The notes below the pieces were generated by a model. The model did not search any database. It saw only the letters and a list, made by a program, of their open reading frames with translations, and was not told the DNA's origin. Of a stretch of 64,000 nucleotides of DNA, positions 60,012 to 64,000 are shown one piece after another. Position 1 is the first letter of the stretch. The number at the start of each line of letters is the position of its first letter. Made by a program: the position numbers and the translations under genes. The stretch is from SHLQ01 sp964451305 (lineage in GTDB: Bacteria; Actinomycetota; Acidimicrobiia; Acidimicrobiales; SHLQ01), in NCBI GenBank assembly GCA_964451305.1, contig CAYVHV010000015.1:1-64000 (forward strand), in the 5' to 3' direction.

Positions 60012-61369
60012 CCACGATTTCGCTTGCACCGGCGCGCAACGGGAAGGCGGCGCGTTCGGCAGCCGTTTTGGGAGGAGCTCTCGCTCTTGGTGCGCTTTCA
60101 CAAGCGGTCTTCGGGTTCGCCATCGCTCGCTGGTTTGGTCCTCAAGCGACGGGATCGTTCTTTATTGGTCTCGCCGTGCTCACCTTAGTTGGATACCTCG
60201 GACGTTTCGGCACCGAGCAGTTGGCCTTGCGCGAAGCCAGCCCGGCGTGGGCGAATTCGGACTACGACGCATTTCGCAATATTGCACACTGGATGAACCG
60301 CACCACGCTCCGAGGAACCGTGGTGACCTCGATCCTCACGCTCGTGGTTCTCGGCGTGGTCACCCTCGTCGCTGCACCGGAGAGTTTGGTCAACTCCGTC
60401 GAGGTGTGGCTCGCTGTGGCGTCGATGGCTCCCCTCAACATGATCACGACCGGCTGTGCGCTGCTGCGTGCGGGCGACCGCCTTGTGGTTTCAGTAACCG
60501 CTCGGTACCTCGGGGTGTTCGGGCCGGCGTTGGCGTTGCTCGCAGTCGCTGTAGCCGTCGATGAGATTCCAAGTTCACCGATGTTAGCGGTGGCCCTGAG
60601 CGCCACCGTCGTCGCACTACTGGTGTGGCGAGAGGTGGCGGCACTGACGCGAGATCGACCTGTCCTTCCAACCGAATACGTTGCCCCCGAACGTCGTTCC
60701 GCCGCGACACAGCTGACGGTCTCAACCGTCCTTAACGCGATGCTGACCTGGGTGGATCGCCTGATCCTCGGGGCTATCGCGGGGGCCGCTGCCGTTGGAA
60801 TCTACGGTGTTGCTTGGCAGTTGGTATTGCCGTTCAACCTGATCCACTTGCTGAGCGGAACCATCAGCTCGCCCACGTTCGCTCGACTGCACGCGGCGCA
60901 AAAACTTGAGCTGCTAGAAACCACCACTCGTTCGCTGTCGCTGGCGAATGCGCTCGTCGCGCTCGTTGCGGCCGGGGTGATCGTCTTGGCGAGTCCGACC
61001 GTTCTTTCGATCATCGGTGAGGAGTACGGCTCCGCCACGTCTCTCGTAGTCATTTTGGTGGTTGGCCAGGTCGTCAATTTGTCCGCCGGGCAGGTTGGGG
61101 TGCTGTACGCCATGGCTGGGCTCGATCGCGTATTGCTGCGAATCACGACCGTCAGTGCAGCCGTTTCGCTCATCGCAACCATCGGGCTGACCATCCCGTT
61201 TGGTGCGACCGGCACGGCTGCGGGCGTCACGGCGGGCCTCGTTGTGAAGAACCTCTCCCTCGCGTTGGCAGCGTCAAAGCACCTCGGTGTTGCGCCAGCA
61301 TTCTTTATCCCGAGACAACACGTTCGCTCGACACGGCCAGTGGCAGCGATCGTCCAAATGATCTCATGA
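60008..61369 (+). CDS. Wzx-type polysaccharide flippase (MOP superfamily)
   Basis: A 453-residue polytopic protein with about 12-14 helices, resembling Wzx/RfbX flippases that move undecaprenyl-linked repeats across the membrane. Features are an N-terminal SAAVLGGALALGALSQAVFGFAIA, FGPQATGSFFIGLAVLTLVGYLGRFGTEQL, and STVLNAMLTWVDRLILGAIAG with a mid-helix VDR-type Asp and Arg typical of MOP family members. GTG start in a GTGA overlap. It completes a Wzx/Wzy-type set with the sugar phosphotransferase, ligase/polymerase and BY-kinase. Confidence 0.85.
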   Translation: MTTISLAPARNGKAARSAAVLGGALALGALSQAVFGFAIARWFGPQATGSFFIGLAVLTLVGYLGRFGTEQLALREASPAWANSDYDAFRNIAHWMNRTTLRGTVVTSILTLVVLGVVTLVAAPESLVNSVEVWLAVASMAPLNMITTGCALLRAGDRLVVSVTARYLGVFGPALALLAVAVAVDEIPSSPMLAVALSATVVALLVWREVAALTRDRPVLPTEYVAPERRSAATQLTVSTVLNAMLTWVDRLILGAIAGAAAVGIYGVAWQLVLPFNLIHLLSGTISSPTFARLHAAQKLELLETTTRSLSLANALVALVAAGVIVLASPTVLSIIGEEYGSATSLVVILVVGQVVNLSAGQVGVLYAMAGLDRVLLRITTVSAAVSLIATIGLTIPFGATGTAAGVTAGLVVKNLSLALAASKHLGVAPAFFIPRQHVRSTRPVAAIVQMIS

Positions 61370-63624
61370 GCAACCGCCGCGACACGTTTGAGGCAGTGGT
61401 GATTTCTCGACTGATCACCGCTGTCACCATCACGGCGTCAGCAGTCGTTGCGGTTAACTCTGAGTTGGAGCCGACCGGGCGACCCGTTCTCGACTTTGTC
61501 TGGCTTTCGCTTTTCGGTGCTGCGACCGGAACTCTCGCGTTACGATCACCTCGGTCTCTACTCATCCTTTTCGGGCTCGTTGCGCTCATTGCGGAGTCGC
61601 GGTTGGGTGTCGTGATGGCCGCTTCGATTGCGGCGATCGGATTGTTCGGCGCTGATACGCGTGGATTCACGAGTCGAGTGTGTGCCGATACCGAACCGCT
61701 CCGACTAGCGATCGGCGCACTGGCCGGTCCGCTGATGGTTGGAGCGCTCTTCGACATTGCTGATCTCGCAGGTTCGGGGTCTTCTGCGGTACTCGCTGGA
61801 CTCGTCTGGCTCGCGTTTGCAGCGTCGGCGATGCCTCGGTCGTTTCCTCGTGGAGCCGCGGTTCCACTCGTTGCGGTCACACTGGTGGTCGGAGTTGTTG
61901 CGGCGCTGGCGGTGCACGGGCTTCTCCGATTTCAGGAAAACGCTGACCTGGCGCGAACTCATGGCGACAACGTCGCCAGCGCCGTCCGGTCTGGAGACTT
62001 TGAGCTGGCAGCGATCGAACTAGATGCGCTCGAATCGTCGACCGCTCGCGCCGTGCACACGCTCAACAGCGTGAGTTTGACCCCGGCCCGGGCCCTCCCG
62101 ATCGTGTCGCAGAACCTCCAAACCGCAGAGCGGGTTGCCTCATCGGCTCAAGATGTCGCGGGCGCTGCGCGCGAGGTTGTCACCATCGCCCGCTCGGGCG
62201 AGGAGCTCTTCAGCAACGGCTCGGTCACCGTCGAGCAGGTTCGTGCAATCGCCGACTCTGGCGATGCGCTGCGTATCGACGCCGAGGTCCTTGGCGAGGT
62301 ACTCGTCGCCGAGCGGAGTCCATGGGTTCTACCGCCGATCGACGACGCTCTCGACGCAGCGCGCGAACAACTGGTTCCCCTCATCGATCAATCCGAGGGA
62401 GCCGCTGCGCTCGCCAGCTTGTCCGATGCGTTGCTGGGCGCGGGTGAGCCGCGCCAATACCTCGTGTTGTTTGCAAACCCGGCCGAGGCGAGGGAGTTGG
62501 GTGGACACACCGGCTCAACTGCTGTTCTCCGGGTCGTTGACGGCGAGTTCTCACTCGTCGAGACCCGACGAAATGGCATTCTGAATCAGACTCCCACGTC
62601 GCTCGCAGTTGTTGAGGCACCGCTACCGATTCGGTATCTGGAGCACCGACCATGGCAGTTCGCCCAGAACTACACCGGCACATCGGACCTTCCTACCGTC
62701 GCTGCCGCCTTGGACGACATCTTTCCCGCAGTTGCATCTCATGAGATCGATGGGGTGCTCTACGTCGATCCGATCGCACTCGAGGCGTTGATCGGTCTCT
62801 CTGGACCGGTGAGCCTCAACTCGGTCGAGCGAACCTTCGAACGTGGAGATCTGGCGAACTTCTTGTTGCGGGGTCAGTATGCGGAATTCGACCCTACGGG
62901 CGAACGCGAAGTCGTCTTTGCCGAGCTCGGGGCAGCTGCCTTTGACGCATTGACCGGTGGAGAGATCGATGCATCTGGCGAAGATCTTGAGCGGATTGCG
63001 AGGGTGATTCGTCAAGGTCGACTGGCATTTGCTCCCATCGATCCTGATGAACGTGCGGCCATGGACGCCCTTGGTGTGAGTGGTGCGATCACCGAACTGC
63101 GAGACGACGCTGACTATCTCGCGGTTTCTCATGTCAACGCCGGGCCGAACAAACTCGATGCCTACCTTCATCGGGACATCCGATACGACGTCGAAACAAC
63201 AGGTGAGTCGTTGTCGGCAACAGCGACGATCTCGCTCGACAACCGAGCTCCGGCGGGCCTGCCCGAGTTCGTCGACGGGAATGGCAACGGCCTGCCGCCC
63301 GGAACCAATCGGATGACGCTCGTTGTCCATACTCCTCATGAGCTCGTCTCCTGGGGAGGGGCCGATGACGAGCCGGAGCTCACACGGAGTTTCCGGGAGT
63401 ATGGCCGTTGGCGCCATGAGCGCATCGTCGTGGTTCCTCGCGGCGAAAACCGAACAATCACCATCGAGTTGATAGGGACGGCTCACACCGGTGATTATCA
63501 GCTGGATCTCGACGCCCAGCCGCTCATCCACGCGGACGACGTCGATGTGAGCGTTGAGACCGGCGAGAGCACGAGCACGGCAACGCTCCGTCTTCATCAC
63601 GACACGACGGTGAGGCCGTCGTAG
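61366..63624 (+). CDS. DUF4012 domain protein, surface-glycan operon
   Basis: A 752-residue protein. Residues 1-180 hold about five helices, then an extracytoplasmic part. Residues about 365-545 carry DUF4012 landmarks: YLVLFANPAEARELGGHTGSTAVL, ETRRNGILNQ, YLEHRPWQFAQNYTGTSDLP and VDGVLYVDPIALEALIGLSGPV. DUF4012 proteins are common near polysaccharide genes in Actinobacteria, and transfer of glycan or teichoic-like polymer to the wall is suspected (inference). Last of seven overlapping genes, ending the operon. Confidence 0.8.
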   Translation: MSNRRDTFEAVVISRLITAVTITASAVVAVNSELEPTGRPVLDFVWLSLFGAATGTLALRSPRSLLILFGLVALIAESRLGVVMAASIAAIGLFGADTRGFTSRVCADTEPLRLAIGALAGPLMVGALFDIADLAGSGSSAVLAGLVWLAFAASAMPRSFPRGAAVPLVAVTLVVGVVAALAVHGLLRFQENADLARTHGDNVASAVRSGDFELAAIELDALESSTARAVHTLNSVSLTPARALPIVSQNLQTAERVASSAQDVAGAAREVVTIARSGEELFSNGSVTVEQVRAIADSGDALRIDAEVLGEVLVAERSPWVLPPIDDALDAAREQLVPLIDQSEGAAALASLSDALLGAGEPRQYLVLFANPAEARELGGHTGSTAVLRVVDGEFSLVETRRNGILNQTPTSLAVVEAPLPIRYLEHRPWQFAQNYTGTSDLPTVAAALDDIFPAVASHEIDGVLYVDPIALEALIGLSGPVSLNSVERTFERGDLANFLLRGQYAEFDPTGEREVVFAELGAAAFDALTGGEIDASGEDLERIARVIRQGRLAFAPIDPDERAAMDALGVSGAITELRDDADYLAVSHVNAGPNKLDAYLHRDIRYDVETTGESLSATATISLDNRAPAGLPEFVDGNGNGLPPGTNRMTLVVHTPHELVSWGGADDEPELTRSFREYGRWRHERIVVVPRGENRTITIELIGTAHTGDYQLDLDAQPLIHADDVDVSVETGESTSTATLRLHHDTTVRPS

Positions 63625-63679
63625 CTACCGAGCCTGCTGAGGGCATCGGTTGCGGGAACTATCGAAGGATGAACGTGAT

Positions 63680-63711
63680 ACACAAAAGTGTTCTACACTA
63701 CAAACGGTGTA
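63680..63711. promoter_or_regulatory. Operator-like TACAC/GTGTA repeats upstream of the terminal dehydrogenase gene
   Basis: ACAC-AAAA-GTGT (63680-63691) is followed by TACAC (63694-63698), 8 nt, GTGTA (63707-63711), which overlaps a TATAAC -10-like hexamer (63710-63715). Two inverted pairs next to each other over a likely promoter, 34 bp before the start, fit a TetR-type repressor site. The regulator is unknown. Confidence 0.4.
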
Positions 63712-63744
63712 TAACGTTTCGAACATGTGTGAGGATCGATCCAC

Positions 63745-64000
63745 GTGACCGCCCCGGCGATAGTCGTGGTGGGCGGCGGCACGATGGGGGGCGGAATCGC
63801 CGTGAGTTTTGCGCTCGCTGGCAAAGCGGTTCGAATCGTCGAGGGTTCCCCCGAACTCGCTGAAACATGCAATGTTCGAGTGCGAGCTTCGCTCACCAGG
63901 GCCGCGGGCAAACGTGGTCGCGAGGACGAGGTTGAACGCATCGAGGCGCTGATCGACGTCGACACCGAACACCCCGACCCGTCCACGGTCGAGTTGGTGA
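63745..64000 (+). CDS. 3-hydroxyacyl-CoA dehydrogenase, NAD-binding part (truncated by window edge)
   Basis: A frame opening at GTG 63745 runs 85 codons to the right edge without a stop. The translation starts MTAPAIVVVGGGTMGGGIAV, the GxGxxG dinucleotide-binding motif (here GGGTMGGG) of NAD-dependent 3-hydroxyacyl-CoA dehydrogenases, followed by the strand-end acid in AVRIVEGSPE and a helix LAETCNVRVRASLTRAAGKR. It probably acts in beta-oxidation or related acyl-CoA turnover. A partial GAGGATC precedes the start by about 9 nt. The rest lies beyond the window. Confidence 0.7.
   Translation, partial: MTAPAIVVVGGGTMGGGIAVSFALAGKAVRIVEGSPELAETCNVRVRASLTRAAGKRGREDEVERIEALIDVDTEHPDPSTVELV

Overview
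The window looks like a chromosomal segment from a high-GC actinobacterium, most likely class Acidimicrobiia (Ilumatobacter-like). This is inferred from gene content: a WhiB regulator, an actinobacterial ferrochelatase with a C-terminal Cys cluster, a glutaredoxin-like redoxin, Septum_form-type membrane proteins, a DUF1501/DUF1800 pair, an LprG/P55-type lipid-export pair and a LAxTG cell-wall protein. No rRNA, tRNA, phage, insertion sequence or CRISPR array was seen. Two runs of exactly 100 N (1573-1672 and 22051-22150) are scaffold placeholders inside tandem repeats, and each splits a real gene.

Layout. 1-2042 (minus): the start of a PD-(D/E)XK nuclease and two paralogous Septum_form proteins. 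2181-6720 (minus): a type IIA topoisomerase pair, A subunit upstream of B subunit, preceded by one strong and one weaker SOS-box-like palindrome and an array of hairpin-forming repeats (6938-7121). 7189-12349: a small hypothetical, a VanZ-like protein, a methyltransferase, a DrrAB-type ABC exporter and an M1 peptidase lipoprotein. 12406-17187: a REPIN-like pair of hairpins, the secreted DUF1501/DUF1800 pair, and a divergent two-component system with OmpR-type direct repeats upstream. 17661-20677 (minus): a tight operon whiB - B12-binding MerR-like regulator - Fpg/Nei glycosylase - ferrochelatase, behind two palindromic operators. 20881-23105: a glutaredoxin-like protein and a third Septum_form protein. 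23243-28899: ABC-F ATPase, beta-propeller protein, NfuA, MprAB-like two-component system. 28923-36015: a haem c/copper monooxygenase lipoprotein, HAD phosphatase, CaiB-type CoA transferase, CapA-like protein, esterase and DMT transporter. 36012-42120 (minus): AAA ATPase, M20 hydrolase, cyclophilin lipoprotein, shikimate kinase with a C-terminal membrane helix, Dxs. 42367-49604: VanZ-like protein, thioesterase, TldD/PmbA, LprG-like lipoprotein and a P55-like MFS transporter fused to a repetitive beta-rich domain.

49631-63624 is a cell-surface polysaccharide locus. A leftward arm encodes the initiating sugar-phosphate transferase and a Wzz/BY-kinase, followed by a LAxTG surface protein and a methyltransferase. 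A rightward arm of seven genes, every junction overlapping by 1-4 nt, encodes two glycosyltransferases, an O-antigen-ligase/polymerase-like protein, two sulfotransferases, a flippase and a DUF4012 protein. Together these suggest a Wzx/Wzy-type pathway for a sulfated extracellular glycan. The right edge holds the start of a 3-hydroxyacyl-CoA dehydrogenase.

The best candidates for something undescribed are the MFS-beta-repeat fusion, the WhiB/B12-regulator/DNA-repair/haem operon, the sulfated-glycan locus, the SOS-box-bearing topoisomerase pair, and the haem-copper monooxygenase lipoprotein.
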